This document shows, one piece after another, positions 22,796-33,636 of a stretch of DNA of 64,000 bases; within the stretch, counting starts at the first letter, position 1; the number at the start of each line of letters is the position of its first letter. Position numbers and translations under genes: made by a program. Location: positions 1,330,771 through 1,394,770 of the forward strand of contig KV748204.1 in the NCBI GenBank assembly GCA_001692895.1. Direction: 5' to 3'. The notes beneath the pieces are model-generated. The model saw only the letters and a list, made by a program, of their open reading frames with translations. It did not search any database and was not told where the DNA came from. The DNA comes from Cenococcum geophilum 1.58. Lineage: Eukaryota > Ascomycota > Dothideomycetes > Gloniales > Gloniaceae.

Positions 22796-23321
22796 TTTAT
22801 TTATTAAAATTACCCGTTATAGTACCGTAAAGGGACTTTGTGGGCAGGGGGCTATAAGGCACGATTGTAGGAACAAGATAGATTGTGGAGGAGACGAATC
22901 CTTAAGGAGATAAGGCCTCTGGGATCGAGGAGACTATATACTACGGGTACGTGACCGACGACCATCCGAGGGCTACCCGAGGGCTGCCCTGAGGGTTTCC
23001 CGAGATGACCGTGATAATATCCCTTACAAGTACTTATCGTCGGAAAGATTGCTAATATCCATTCCATGGTTTTTTAAGTGTAATAAATATCTCCTATACT
23101 AAGCGAATGACAAAAGGATGATACGAGATAACGACCGTCATGACTTTCCTCTCAGTCGGGTACTACGCCGTACCTTAACCGTCCCAGCAGTGGTATCTTC
23201 GAGCGGGTCGCTGATTTCAAAGCCTTCTCGGAGGCATTTGCTCTGACCTAACGATGCGTCGCCATCTATGGATGGCTTTCGCTTCCTAGACTCTGTTCAT
23301 TTCAATCAGTTCAACGTCTTG
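22796..23321. other. 3' flank of the exonuclease gene
   Basis: GC-balanced, RIP-free sequence lies downstream of the gene's stop codon. It contains a short imperfect direct repeat (CGAGGGCTACCCGAGGGCTG, about 22967) and a GC-rich stretch, but no recognisable gene. It probably holds the 3' UTR and terminator; no precise poly(A) site can be fixed. Confidence 0.5.
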
Positions 23322-25938
23322 TCATCTCTTGAGGCGATCTATCTTACTCTGGTGTGAATTAAGGGGTTCCGTCTCTTGAAGCCAACCCAAGAGGGTCGTT
23401 TGGGCAATGTTGCCGACATTCTCCGGCCGCCACTTCCCTCGCCGCTGCGTCACTGGCTTACACAGTTCGTCAAATGCAAGCGATAAAAGTCGCGTCTGTA
23501 AACAGTCTTCTAGAGCCCGATGGTTGAGTCCGATCAGGTGATGCCTTGGGAAGAATATGGGGAATAGAATTTCTAGCTTCAGGGGGAACGTCTTGAGTCC
23601 AAGAGGAGCCACTGAGAGATTAGTTCGGAAGAGCTGCAATAATGATATACAGTTCTCATCTCGCGGTAGGATCCCATGATGTCCAGCCGATTCGAGGAAA
23701 CGCCTCAAGATTCTCAGATCAGACCGCCCTACATGCCATACAAGGATGATCGTGTCTTGTGTGATCCCTGCTGCTTGAAGTTTGGTTGCAACTTCATCCG
23801 CATTCAAGCGATCGATTTTGGGTAATCGAGAAGGGCTAAAGACGTTGGCAGCTTTAGATCGGCTCATTGATCGCAAGAATGGATCCTCACCCCATGTTCT
23901 GTGATCTAAGCCGTTCTCGTGCTTGACGCAGGTATTGACCAAGGTTTTGCCAGAGACTTTCTCAATCATGGCAAATTCCCAAAGCTGACCCGAAGCAGGA
24001 GAGAACTCATCGTCCAGAATTACCAAGTCTAAACCAGCTCGCGTCCCCTTTTGAATGTCGAAGGTGCGGTTCCGTACGATATCATAGTCCGGTGAAAAAC
24101 TCCACCTTTTACGCACCGCAGACTCGAAGGCTTCTCGAAGTAATTTCGTCTTTGTGATGGTCTTCTCGCGGTGGACCTTGCTGATGAAATTATAAAGCTT
24201 TCGGTCGAAAAGGTGTTCAATACATCTTCCTGATACACGAAAGGAGGGCCGGCCACAACCTGTGAAAGCGCAAAACTCCTTCCCATTCGCGAGTTCGACA
24301 TCGTGATTCGTGAGAAAAGCTGTCAGTTGAATTACGGCTCGGCATGCAACACAGCGGTTGTCGAGTTTCATGCGTGATTGGTCCATGACCAGCACTAGAC
24401 GTGCAGTATCAAAATCCAGAACAACTTCATTTGCGCACTTCTCTGCCACAAAATGGCAGAAGCCGCGGCTTGCTCCCAAGCATGTAAGTCCCAGGTTCAA
24501 GAATGAAACCTTGAGGTCTTTGTGGCTATCTACCGGGGCCATTCTGGGTCAGTAACATCTGGTGGGGAAGAGAAGGATGTGACATACTCCACAGTGTAGT
24601 GTTCTGTTCTAGGAGCCTTGTGCGATTTGCTTTGGAAAGCATCCCATTTTCGCCAAGAGACTCTTCGAGTTTACCCTCACCATCGAGTGATAAAGTGGAG
24701 TATTCTTGTTCTTGTTCCTCACACACTGCGAAAAGGTCGTATGTATCCTCAGTATCGTCTGGTTGGCCCTCGGTCAAGTCGTGGTCTCCACTCTCCTCAT
24801 CTACTTCGATTGGACAAAGGCCATTATGCTGTAGTATCACTGAATACAACGCACAGCTGCTATGCACACGCAACTCTTCGACTTTTTGCGGAACATAGTC
24901 AGCGCCGATACTGAGGTCGCCGTACTTAATGTGCGCTGCCTTGTGCTCAACCAGGCCAGATTTCGTAAGTCGCCTGCCTGCCACAGCATTTCTGCACATT
25001 GGGAGGGGACATAAGAAGAAACATTTAGTTGGGTGCTTAGCGTCATCTGCATGCTCGAATGCATCTGTTAGCGTTGCGAATCGGCTGAAGCAGCCTTGCC
25101 GAGGGCAGAGGAATGGGCGGGTATGACATGCTCCGTGGCTTTTAGCCCTCTTTGTCCCTTTGAACATGGCTTTGCACCCATAATCTTCTGCAATAGGACA
25201 TGGATATCTCAATCCAAGATGTGACTTCGAGTGGACTTGTGCATCCCCCGGTCTCTTAAACAGTTTATCACAGCGTTGAGCTTCCGCAAGTGGACAAGGA
25301 AATTGCAGTTGCCGATGTGCTGAGTTTGCATGGCAGTTTGCACCTGTGAGGGTAGTGAAAGTGGCCTGGCAGTTTTTCTCTTGTGCAAGTGGACAAGGAT
25401 ATCGAAAACCCAGGTGTATCGCTCTCGCGTGCTCTTTTGCGCTAGCCAGCGAAGCCAACGTAGTTGTGCAGTTTTCCTTATTGGCCAGGGGACATGGATA
25501 CCGCACCTGTCTATGTTTGGCCTCGGCATGTATTTTCGCACCGTCGAGAGTGGTGTAAGTAGATCTGCAGCCATTCTCTTTTGCAAATGGGCATGGAAAG
25601 CTCTTCCCTGCATGTTCAGACTTCAGATGTCTCCGCACACCCCCTATTTTGCGAAAGGAAGCCATACAGCCATATTTCCCCGCCATTGGGCATGGGAATT
25701 CCCCATTCTCCGCCCTAGGGAAAATACATTCACGGTGTGCAGAGATCGCGTGGGAAGAGGCACCATTTTGTGTCCTGAATGTCTCTCTGCAGTTGAACTT
25801 TTCGTAGTCCGGGCAAGGGAAGCCCTAGAATCAGTGAGGTTTGCGAATCGCACGGCGAAAATGTCATGATATGTACAATAAGGAAAGCTTCCGTACCTCG
25901 TGCAGATCATGCCTGGGCCCTCGCTGAGGCCTCCCCAT
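23322..25938 (-). CDS. C2H2 zinc-finger / DEDDh 3'-5' exonuclease-like fusion protein
   Basis: The model has three exons, 25938-25897, 25824-24588 and 24529-23322, giving about 828 residues. Residues 18-312 hold nine C2H2-type fingers; the first seven have C-x7-C-x12-H-x3-4-H, the last two a shorter C-C gap. An acidic linker (about 353-402) follows. A Cys/His-rich patch (C486, C489, C513, C518, C529, H532) precedes an exonuclease fold with motif I LDDEF (D599, E601), motif II HVGRSDL (D697) and motif III HRALEDCLQT (H763, D768). These are all five DEDDh residues, predicting a metal-dependent 3'-5' nuclease brought to nucleic acid by the fingers; substrate unknown. The last two exons join in frame through a canonical 58-nt intron. 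The first exon and start are inferred; otherwise translation could begin at 25686. No RIP stops are present, unlike all neighbours. Without splicing, two overlapping ORFs would remain. Confidence 0.8.
24530..24587 (-). other. Intron 2 of the zinc-finger/exonuclease gene (58 nt)
   Basis: On the minus strand it starts GTATGT, contains a CTGAC branch-point match 18 nt before the end, and ends GGTAG. Removing it joins TGG-A to AT-AGC, keeping the frame from the finger exon into the exonuclease exon. It removes the stop of the finger ORF, which lies just beyond, and the in-frame ATG of the second ORF. Length and signals are typical of filamentous ascomycetes. Confidence 0.85.
25825..25896 (-). other. 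Probable intron 1 of the zinc-finger/exonuclease gene (72 nt)
   Basis: A further finger (residues GFPCPDYEKFNC onwards) lies in frame upstream of the first ATG of the finger ORF, but a TAG blocks the frame just before it. The TAG is the end of TTCTAG, a good 3' splice site, with CTGAT just upstream. A GTACGG 72 nt earlier would be a weak 5' site. Splicing joins CAC-GAG to GGC-TTC in phase 0 and opens the frame to an ATG at 25938. Confidence 0.55.
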
Positions 25939-26298
25939 AGGAACGAGCAATTTTGGGTAGTTTCGAAGGGTCTGCTCACACGCCCGCTTTGTTCGTGACT
26001 AATAAGCTGTGGGACCATTCATTGTTTTGGTGTGGCAAGCAGCAGGGCTCGACCTGTGTGAAAAACCCGGCCGACCTTATGTTGGTACGTGCGCTACGCG
26101 CACGTGCGGGCATACTCCTTATCACCAACGAATTCTCCACCGAGCGTCTGAGTTACCTCAGCGAGCTCAGACGTGATTTTTTAGCTAGCGTCGGAATAAC
26201 CTACGCCGTCTTCCGAATTGCAAAATCACGTCTGAGAGCCTTTGGCGTGATTTGTTAAAATTATAACTAAAATCCGCCAAGCGGAGATTACGGATATC
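25939..26298 (-). promoter_or_regulatory. Upstream region of the zinc-finger/exonuclease gene
   Basis: RIP-free sequence between the inferred start and the LINE insertion. It contains the hairpin ACGTGCGC-TAC-GCGCACGT (26087-26105) and a 15-bp exact inverted repeat, CTCAGACGTGATTTT (26166-26180) with AAAATCACGTCTGAG (26222-26236). Either may be a regulatory site or a small inverted-repeat element. A 101-codon plus-strand frame here has no known domain. No TATA box could be assigned. Confidence 0.4.
26166..26236. repeat. 15-bp perfect inverted repeat
   Basis: CTCAGACGTGATTTT and its exact reverse complement AAAATCACGTCTGAG are 41 bp apart. A short MITE, a transposon footprint or a protein-binding palindrome are all possible. 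A further GGCGTGATTTG follows at 26244. Confidence 0.75.
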
Positions 26299-26313
26299 TA
26301 ATTTATTCATTTA
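26299..26313 (+). repeat. Target-site duplication, left copy
   Basis: TAATTTATTCATTTA is repeated exactly at 31867-31881, directly outside the LINE's 3' tail. This defines the 5' boundary of the LINE. Confidence 0.9.
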
Positions 26314-26413
26314 AGGTTAGACAACCTGACTGAGGAGCTCTTGCTGCACCCGGCCCAAAAAGACCAAAACCAACCAAAAGAACCCTGAAAAACACCCAGA
26401 GAATCCCCCTGAG

Positions 26414-27900
26414 ATGCATGCATCGCAGGGGAGGCACACGTCGACCGACGGTGGTTCGCACTCGCGCGCGACCGCCAGATCCACGCCTAACAACGGCCCT
26501 CCACAACAAAAACGGGCGAATACCACACTACAAAGCGGAAATACCTCTATTAAGAAGGTATCTGACAAAATACAAAGCCTACTGGACGCGTCTAGTATCC
26601 GAAATTATGGGGGAGTAACTATTAGCTATAACAAACTAATGCAGCTAGTAGAATGGCTCTGCTAGTCTAGTAAGCCCTAGGCGCCCCTCTAGTAAACCCT
26701 TAATTAAATCCTCTAACGGCTAAGCAAAATTAAAAATAAACAAAACCCCCCCTTACCGGTAAACCGTACCTGGGCCGCCGTAGCTGCGCTTCTATAGCAT
26801 AGGGAACCTACCCTCCTTAAGATAATAACCGGGTATATAATTATAATATAACCAAACACAGAAAAAGCAAAGGAGCTTAGGGGATAATTAGAAATAGAAG
26901 TCCTTATAAAGATTTGCAAAGAGGTCTATAATATAGTTATAGTCCAATACCTTAGGAGCGGAGATATTAGAGTCACCCTAAAGGACTAATAGGTAAAGAA
27001 ATAAGCCGTAAGAGCAGGGGATAGGCTAGGAGAACGTATTGGTATAAAAGTGCTCTGTAAAGATTACCTAGTTAAAGTCCTAGTGGTTCCTATAAGCCTT
27101 AGGGTAGAAAAGGGACGCTAGGCGGATAATATAGCAACTATATAGAAGATAGTAAAGTAAACGGAACGCCTTATACTAGGTCTCGAGATTACCTAAATCC
27201 AATGGCTTTAATAGGAAAATGCAAACTAAGCAAATAATGAGAATAATGAGAGGATACGAGGGTTATTAGAGACTCGCTAGGGAGACGCCGGGCGAACGCA
27301 TGGCTCCCTCATTATTAGCACACATACACTAGGAATGCAAAAACTCCTTATCCAAAAAGGAATAATTATAAATGGCCTTATATATAACGTAAGGCTCTAT
27401 AACTATAGACTACGCCTAAAACAATGCTACTGCTGTGTATAATGGGGACACACCTAATCCACATGCGTAGTATAGGTGTGCTGTGGCCACTGTATAGGCC
27501 CCTATGATATAAGACACTGCTTAAATTAAGACCAAATAAAATGCGTAAACTGCTACTAAAGCATATATAAGGCGTAGGAGAGAGAAGACTGCATTAAATA
27601 CAGGAGACGGAAGGTAAGGGCTTAATAGCTGCGGGAATAACTGCACGCTAGGTTAGACGAATGGAAACAATAGGCGATAAGCTAGGGAGACGTAGGTGCC
27701 TTCCTAGCGTTCCCTACCTTTAATATTGGGGGGCTAGGCTAGCCATCCCAAGCCTTAATGGGCTAGAAGTGGCGCCGCGTGATATTACTAGACTGTATAG
27801 GGATATAAAGGTTATAGGGGATATAAGGGAGAGGACGCCCTGTAGGAAGACCCCTATAGACAGCTATAGTAAGCTTAAGACCAGGACAATTAAGAATTAG
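26414..27900 (+). pseudogene. LINE ORF1 (nucleic-acid-binding protein) relic
   Basis: It starts at the ATG at 26414 (MHASQGRHTS) and is open for 83 codons, then broken by stops. At about 27427-27560 the translation shows two or three zinc-knuckle remnants (CYCCV.WGHT...C, VCCGHCIGPYDIRHC, KCVNCY). The pattern is that of Tad-type ORF1 proteins, which bind the element RNA. The 3' end is approximate. Confidence 0.7.
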
Positions 27901-28149
27901 ATTTAACGCGGTAAATATAATATTCGTAGCCGACCTATAAAGGGCCTATAGTTAACCAGTAGGGGAAGAACTAAAGATAATAATAGACTTAGATATAGAA
28001 GCGCTAGTAGGAACACAAGATATAGGAATGGAAAGCTCTATATAAAATAAGTAGCGACTAGGGTATAGACATAAGAGATAGAAGTTCTAAATATCCTAGA
28101 GAAAGTGGAAATAAAAGAAGCGAGGAATAAAGGAGAGGCGAAGGACCCT

Positions 28150-31100
28150 TGCTGGGGGTCCGCCACCTATCCATTATATAGTATAACTGCGGCAATATAA
28201 ACTACCGTCTTGTAAGGCCCCTACTAGACAGTCTAGACCTAGAGAAACACCATATCCTTGCTATATAAGAGCCGTACTACAATACCTATATATAATTAAC
28301 ATACTGCCCCTAAGGATTTCAGCTCCTATACGAACCAAAAGCAGCTACTTATATGTGCTTTATAATTAGTAAGGCTATCAGCCTGTCCTTATAGTTATAG
28401 CAGGCAGTTAACCTAGATATTATAGTTATAACAATCTAGATATATAGGGGACCGGTATAAATTATTAATGTGTATAACCCTAGGGTTAAAGGGGTCCTAT
28501 AAACAGAGAATATTATATTGGTAATAAGCTTACTAGAAACCGAAGGCATAGAGTTTATCCTACTAGGAGATATAAACCTCTACCACCCGCAGTGGGGGGG
28601 TATCTATATTGCTGCTGAACGACAGGCGGAGTGCCTACTAAGAGCTATAGACACCTAGGGCCTTAAGTTAGCTACCCCCCTAGGAGCAATTATATGGCAA
28701 TGAGGATCCTCTAGAAGTATAATTAACCTTATATTTATGGACGAAGGCCTATACCAGAGACTTAAAAGGTGTAACCCTAAAGAAAAATGGGCACTTACCT
28801 TAAACCATATCCCCATCCAGATATAGCTAGATTTGGATATTAAGGCGTAACTAAGTAGCAAAAGATACGTAATAAGGAAGCTTAAGACAAACAGTTTCCT
28901 TAACACAGTTAAACAACAACTTTAAGACCTAGAAGAAATCCACCCGATACCAAACAAGCGAGGCTTATTAGCTACCCCTAAAGAAATTAACTAAAGACTA
29001 GAAAGGATCTAGACAGCGATTAAAAACGGGCTAAAAGAGCACTGCCCGGCCTTAAAACCGGGCCCCTACGCGCGACACGTATGGTCCGCATAATGCGCGG
29101 TTCTTATTGCTAGCTAACGACGAGTAAGAAGGAAATATATAAGCAGCTACAATCCTAAAGATAAGAGACAATATAAAGATATAAGAAACTAGCTAAAGAA
29201 TACCCTAAAGAAAGAAGCAAAAAATAACTGGAGACGGTTTATAAACGAGCATACTTTTAACCTAAGCCTCCCCTATAATAAGGGCCTTTAGGCCATAGTG
29301 AAATAGGCAAAAAAAAAGGCAGGGCGTTTAGTAGAAGACCTATACCTACTACCCCTACGAAGAGTAGGGGAACTATAGGCTACTAATAATAATAATAAGA
29401 AGGCAAAGATCCTTATAGAAAGGTTCTTCCCCTAACCGGCTCTAGTAGACCTTAGTAATATCACGGGTAAAACACCGGTAACTCGCCTAAGGGTTAACAG
29501 TAATATAATAACAGAGGAAATGGCCAGAACTATTAGCCGCCTTTTAAACAATATAGCACTAGGACTAGATGGGATTCTAAATAAGGCCTTAAAAACCTAT
29601 GGACTACTTATAGCACCTTAGCTTATAGATATAGCCAGAGCATACTTTGCTATAGGCTACTACCCGCGACTTAAAAGATCTATAACGACGGTTATTTTAC
29701 GGAAAGAAGGTAAAGCAGATTACTTAATCCTAGGAAGCTACCGCCCTATCGCCCTGGAAAACACCCTTAGTAAGATCTTAGAAAAGGTAATAGCGGACCA
29801 CATAGCAGATACGGCAGAGGAATACGCCCTACTACCATAAAGCTAAATGGGGGCAAGAAAGAACCGCTTAACGCTATTAGCACTTACGCTACTCGCTACT
29901 ACCATCAAATCTGTATAGGCAATGCGAAGGGACTTCGTAGTATCAATGCTTAGCCTAGATATTAGTGGTGCCTACGACAACGTACCCCACAAGCGCCTCC
30001 TATATATCCTTAGGGCAAAGGGCTTCTTAGAATAGATTATACAATTTATTTAAGGGTTTACAGGCTAAAAAGAAATATTACTAATCTTTAGCGGATACCA
30101 GAGCCCCCCTATCGCAGTTATAATAGGAATACTATAAGGATTACCCCTCTCGCCTATACTCTTCCTTTTCTTTATAAGCAACCTACTAGACTCCTTTAAG
30201 GAAGGGGCGACCTAGGGGATAGGCTTTGTTAATAACACAAACCTAATTATATACGGGCTAACAGCCGCAGAGAACTGCAGAATACTAGAGAAAGCCTATA
30301 ACACCTATATAGAATAGGCAAGACAATATAGAGTCCAATTCTTACCAGAGAAATACCAGCTAATCCATTTTATAAGAAAACGTAACTAATCTGCAGATCT
30401 CTAGCATGCAATTTATATTTAAGGCTTTAGGGGTCAACCAGTTTAGGGCCTAAGGGTATTAGAAGTATAGGTAGACAGCAAGCTCCGGTAGAGCGCACAT
30501 GCGGCGTAAGCAGCCCGTAAGGGCCAAGTATAGTATATTATATTATTTAGGATCGTCAATTCTATATGGGGTCCATGCTTTTAGAGGTCACGCCTACTAT
30601 ATATAGTAGTTGTCCGGCCTACTATAACGTATAGATCCAGTATCTGGGCTATTAGTAAAACCAAGAAGGGCCCCCCTAAATCACTCCTTAAACTACTCTA
30701 AAAGGTCTAGATAGTATGCCTTTAGAGTATAATAGGCGGGTATAAGCGAACGGCCGTAGTACTCCTTGAGAAGGAAGCTAATATCCCCCCCCTATAACTA
30801 TATATTAAAGCCGCCGCAATATAAAGGGCGCAAAATAAATGCAACTCTAATATTATAAAGTATATTAAGACACGCCTAAATAAACTATGGAGGGACCCTA
30901 GGGCGCCTCGTAGGAGAATAATCCAATAACCCTAAAGTAGGGAAGATATACTAGAGAAACAGGTAAAGAAAGCAGAAGAAGAATAGTATAGTATTAGGGC
31001 CTAGGCCTATATAGAGGAGGAAGGGAGACGTGTAAGAGGCTAACAAAGACGATAGTAAGAAAGAGAAAGGAGCTAAAGTAGAGCATAAAAGAACGCCGGG

Positions 31101-31490
31101 AAACCAGTAACCGCAATATAATACTAGTTGGACTAGCACTAGAGAGGCGTATGGGAGTCGAAGGTGCAGAGGCTGACTTAGGCAAGAGTAACCTAAGCTA
31201 TAGGATGGTTAACGCCATAGGGGGTAAATACTTAAGGGCTCCGAAAAGGCCTAACAAAGGTAGAAAATACAATGGCAATACTCCTAAGAATAGGAATAAT
31301 AGGATTAAAAGACTGGCTCTACTGGGTAGGCGTCCTAGTAGGTAGCCTAAGATGCGAATATGGCTGGCTAAGATAGATACTAAAACACGTAATACTATTA
31401 TGCCCCCTACGCATTAACCGAGAAGTAATACTCTCAGCAGCTGGCACAGAAAACTATAATACATTGCTCTTAATATAAAAAGGTCTTAAG
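28150..31490 (+). pseudogene. LINE ORF2 (endonuclease-reverse transcriptase) relic
   Basis: An APE-type endonuclease spans about 28190-28830 (AIQEPYYN, EFILLGDINLYHPQWGG, SSRSIINLIFM, NHIPIQI). Reverse transcriptase spans about 29500-30390: SYRPIALENTLSKILEKVI, then SLDISGAYDNVPH and GLPLSPILFLFF. The catalytic FxDD block appears as FVNNTNL, both Asp changed to Asn. A terminal knuckle, RCEYGW...KHVILLCPL, lies at about 31350-31415. Stops at Gln/Trp positions abound. In life it nicked DNA and copied element RNA at the nick. Confidence 0.85.
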
Positions 31491-31866
31491 GCGGTTACCC
31501 AGTGGCTTATTAGCTAAAATGTACTAAACCAGTTCCGGGTTATAAGGGAAATGGTAATAGAAGGTAAGGGGGTGGGTATTAGGCGCCCCCTAATAACTCT
31601 ACAGTAGTAGAGTAAAGTTTGCGATACTAGCGCATCCGTAGGTTTGTTACGGCAGCAGTGGTTCCTAAGGAGGTTAAAAAGTAAGGTAGTAGAGCACTAT
31701 AGGTGACTCGCAGGCGCCTTATAGGCGCCTTATAGGCGAGTCCTAAAAGGCGGGGAGATGGATTACGGGGTTTTCTTAAATAGAGTTTTCTCCCTATATG
31801 TATATAAGGAGTAGTCCGCGTGGGCCCAATAGGGATCCGAATCGGACGTTAAGCAATAAATAATAA

Positions 31867-31881
31867 TAATTTATTCATTTA
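31867..31881 (+). repeat. Target-site duplication, right copy
   Basis: Exact 15-bp match to 26299-26313, immediately after the AAT-rich LINE tail. Confidence 0.9.
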
Positions 31882-32189
31882 CATAACGCATTATTATTAT
31901 TAAAAGTTAATATAATATTTTTAAGACTTAGGACTTCTAAATAGTATAAATTTTATAATACGGCTATTGCCTAGTCCTAATATTAATTTCGTTAAAGTTA
32001 AAAAACGCGTTATTAAAATTATAACCATATATTATATCTTATTAAATAGTCTGCTAATATAGATAAAACTATACAGATATGTAGATATCTACTACTTAAG
32101 GCTATTGAAACACCTAGGAGGTGCTATAGTTGGGTCCTTCCTTGAAAATATCCTCCCTTGGCCCGGAGTGCATCCACTACTACTAGGGG
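31882..32189. other. Spacer, partly RIP-like
   Basis: This would have been contiguous with the gene's upstream region before the LINE landed. AT-rich to about 32100, then GC-balanced. No gene is recognisable. Confidence 0.5.
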
Positions 32190-32299
32190 GCAGAGCCTCG
32201 TGCAGAGCCTTAGTAGAGCTTCGTGCAGAGCTTAATGCAGAGTTTCGTGCAGAGCTTCGTGCAGAGCTTCGTGCAGAGCCTCCGCAGAGCTTCGTGCTG
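32190..32299 (+). repeat. 12-bp minisatellite array (locus 4, short)
   Basis: About nine units of the GCAGAGCTTCGT family in the same sense as locus 1. It is far from the other three arrays, so the family is dispersed rather than confined to the left end. Confidence 0.85.
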
Positions 32300-33636
32300 A
32301 GGTAGAGTTGTGGCCTCTACCGCGACGACTTCCTCTTAACGTCGCGCCGGTATAAGGAGCTGAGGATCTCATAGCTTTATAGAGTAGGCTTTTCTCTACA
32401 GTTTGGTGTAATTTTTATGTCGACGGGTATTGTAGGAGGGTAGATCAATTTTGTCAAAGTTGATGAGGTCTCCTTCATATAAACTGTATTTAGGTTTTCC
32501 CACAAATCTCGCCAAAGTCTCTCAGACCAATTGCCGTCCTAAATCAGCTTAGCGGACGGTGCGGATATTCCTATATCCGCACAATCGTTTTCTTGGTCTA
32601 AGCTTCTAAGGTAAGCGTCTAAGGCTTATAGTCCATGCTTTAGTGGTGGTCGAAAGTTTTCAAAATCTTACCTCACTGCCATACTTGACGTACTTCTCCA
32701 GGTCTAATTATTTCTAAAATACTATTAGGTAAAAGCTCTTTATTTTCTCTGTCCTCTATATTATGGCGATATTATAGCTCTATTATATAAAAGGTTAGGT
32801 ATTGGAGGTCCGGGTTAAGCTTAGCATAACCTCGGGTTACGCACGACCCCCTAAGGTCCGCGACATATCGTCCAAATATCACCCCGCCCCTTAGGTAGTG
32901 GCCCCTACTTTTCGGACGCGTTTTTAAGGCCTAGGTTAGTACAAGGTTAGTATAAAGGTCCTTAGCGCGCGCCCTCGACCTTATCGTCGCCTCGACAATT
33001 CTATTTTCTAACCCTCTCCTATTTTTATGCCCGCGCTAGCTTCTAGCTTATATAGGGCTTCTAATTTTATATAAAAAGGCCCGCTGTAATTCTAATTCTA
33101 TAATATAGAGCTCTCTTCTCCCTTCTCCTTTAATATTTACGCGTTTGGTAGCTCTATTTACCTATACCGCGCTTACGCGTTTCCCCCCTTACCTTTTACA
33201 GATATAGAGTCTTTTAAAAATCTTCTTACCCTACGATCCACTTTATAGTTAAAGGAAGCCCCTTTAGCCTCCCCCCCCTATAGCCTTTAGAGTGAATTTA
33301 AGGCCTAAACAGCGCGGCCATAGGATATTTATAAGGCTTAGCGCTTAAAGAATATTATAAGGGCGTATAAGCCGAAGTAAAAAGAGTAGGAAGATTAATG
33401 CGTAAAACTAGAAGGTAATATAAACGGCGCCTAGGTAACAGAAGATAAGCTTTACCTATTTTTAGAGTAGTAAGTTATTAACTAAGAATTATAGGCTATT
33501 AGCTATTAAAAACGGAAGTTAAAACAGAAAGAGATATAGAAAGATAGTAAGTAAGCGAAGAAGAGGTAGAAGATGGCGGGAGGGCAGCTAGGGGGGAAGG
33601 TAGCTATAGGGGCAGCGGTAGCCGCAGAGGAGAAAG
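32300..33636. other. Mixed-composition region without an assigned gene
   Basis: Sequence to about 32700 is GC-balanced and includes a hairpin with a 10-bp stem (GTGCGGATAT/ATATCCGCAC, 32559-32568 with 32573-32582). From 32700 onward it becomes RIP-like. The last 150 bases may be the interior of a decayed element whose LTR-like end follows, in minus orientation. No protein domain is recognised. Confidence 0.4.

Larger units (their letters stand above)
26314..31866 (+). mobile_element. Full-length Tad-type LINE, RIP-degraded
   Basis: A 5.55-kb non-LTR retrotransposon is bounded by a perfect 15-bp duplication and ends in an AAT-rich tail. It holds ORF1 with CCHC knuckles, then ORF2 with endonuclease, reverse transcriptase and a C-terminal CCHC motif. 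The 5' 350 bases are hardly mutated, the rest heavily. It inserted about 375 bp upstream of the zinc-finger/exonuclease start, on the opposite strand. It is no longer able to move. Confidence 0.9.

Noticed and set aside
24599..25869. Plus-strand frames of 65-179 codons opposite the zinc-finger exon
   Set aside because: Antisense shadows of the finger repeats; the minus strand carries clear domains.
25953..26258. 101-codon plus-strand frame upstream of the gene
   Set aside because: It crosses two inverted repeats and has no known domain; more likely promoter sequence.
31151..31345. 64-codon frame near the end of the LINE
   Set aside because: Lies in ORF2; part of the decayed frame or a shadow of it.
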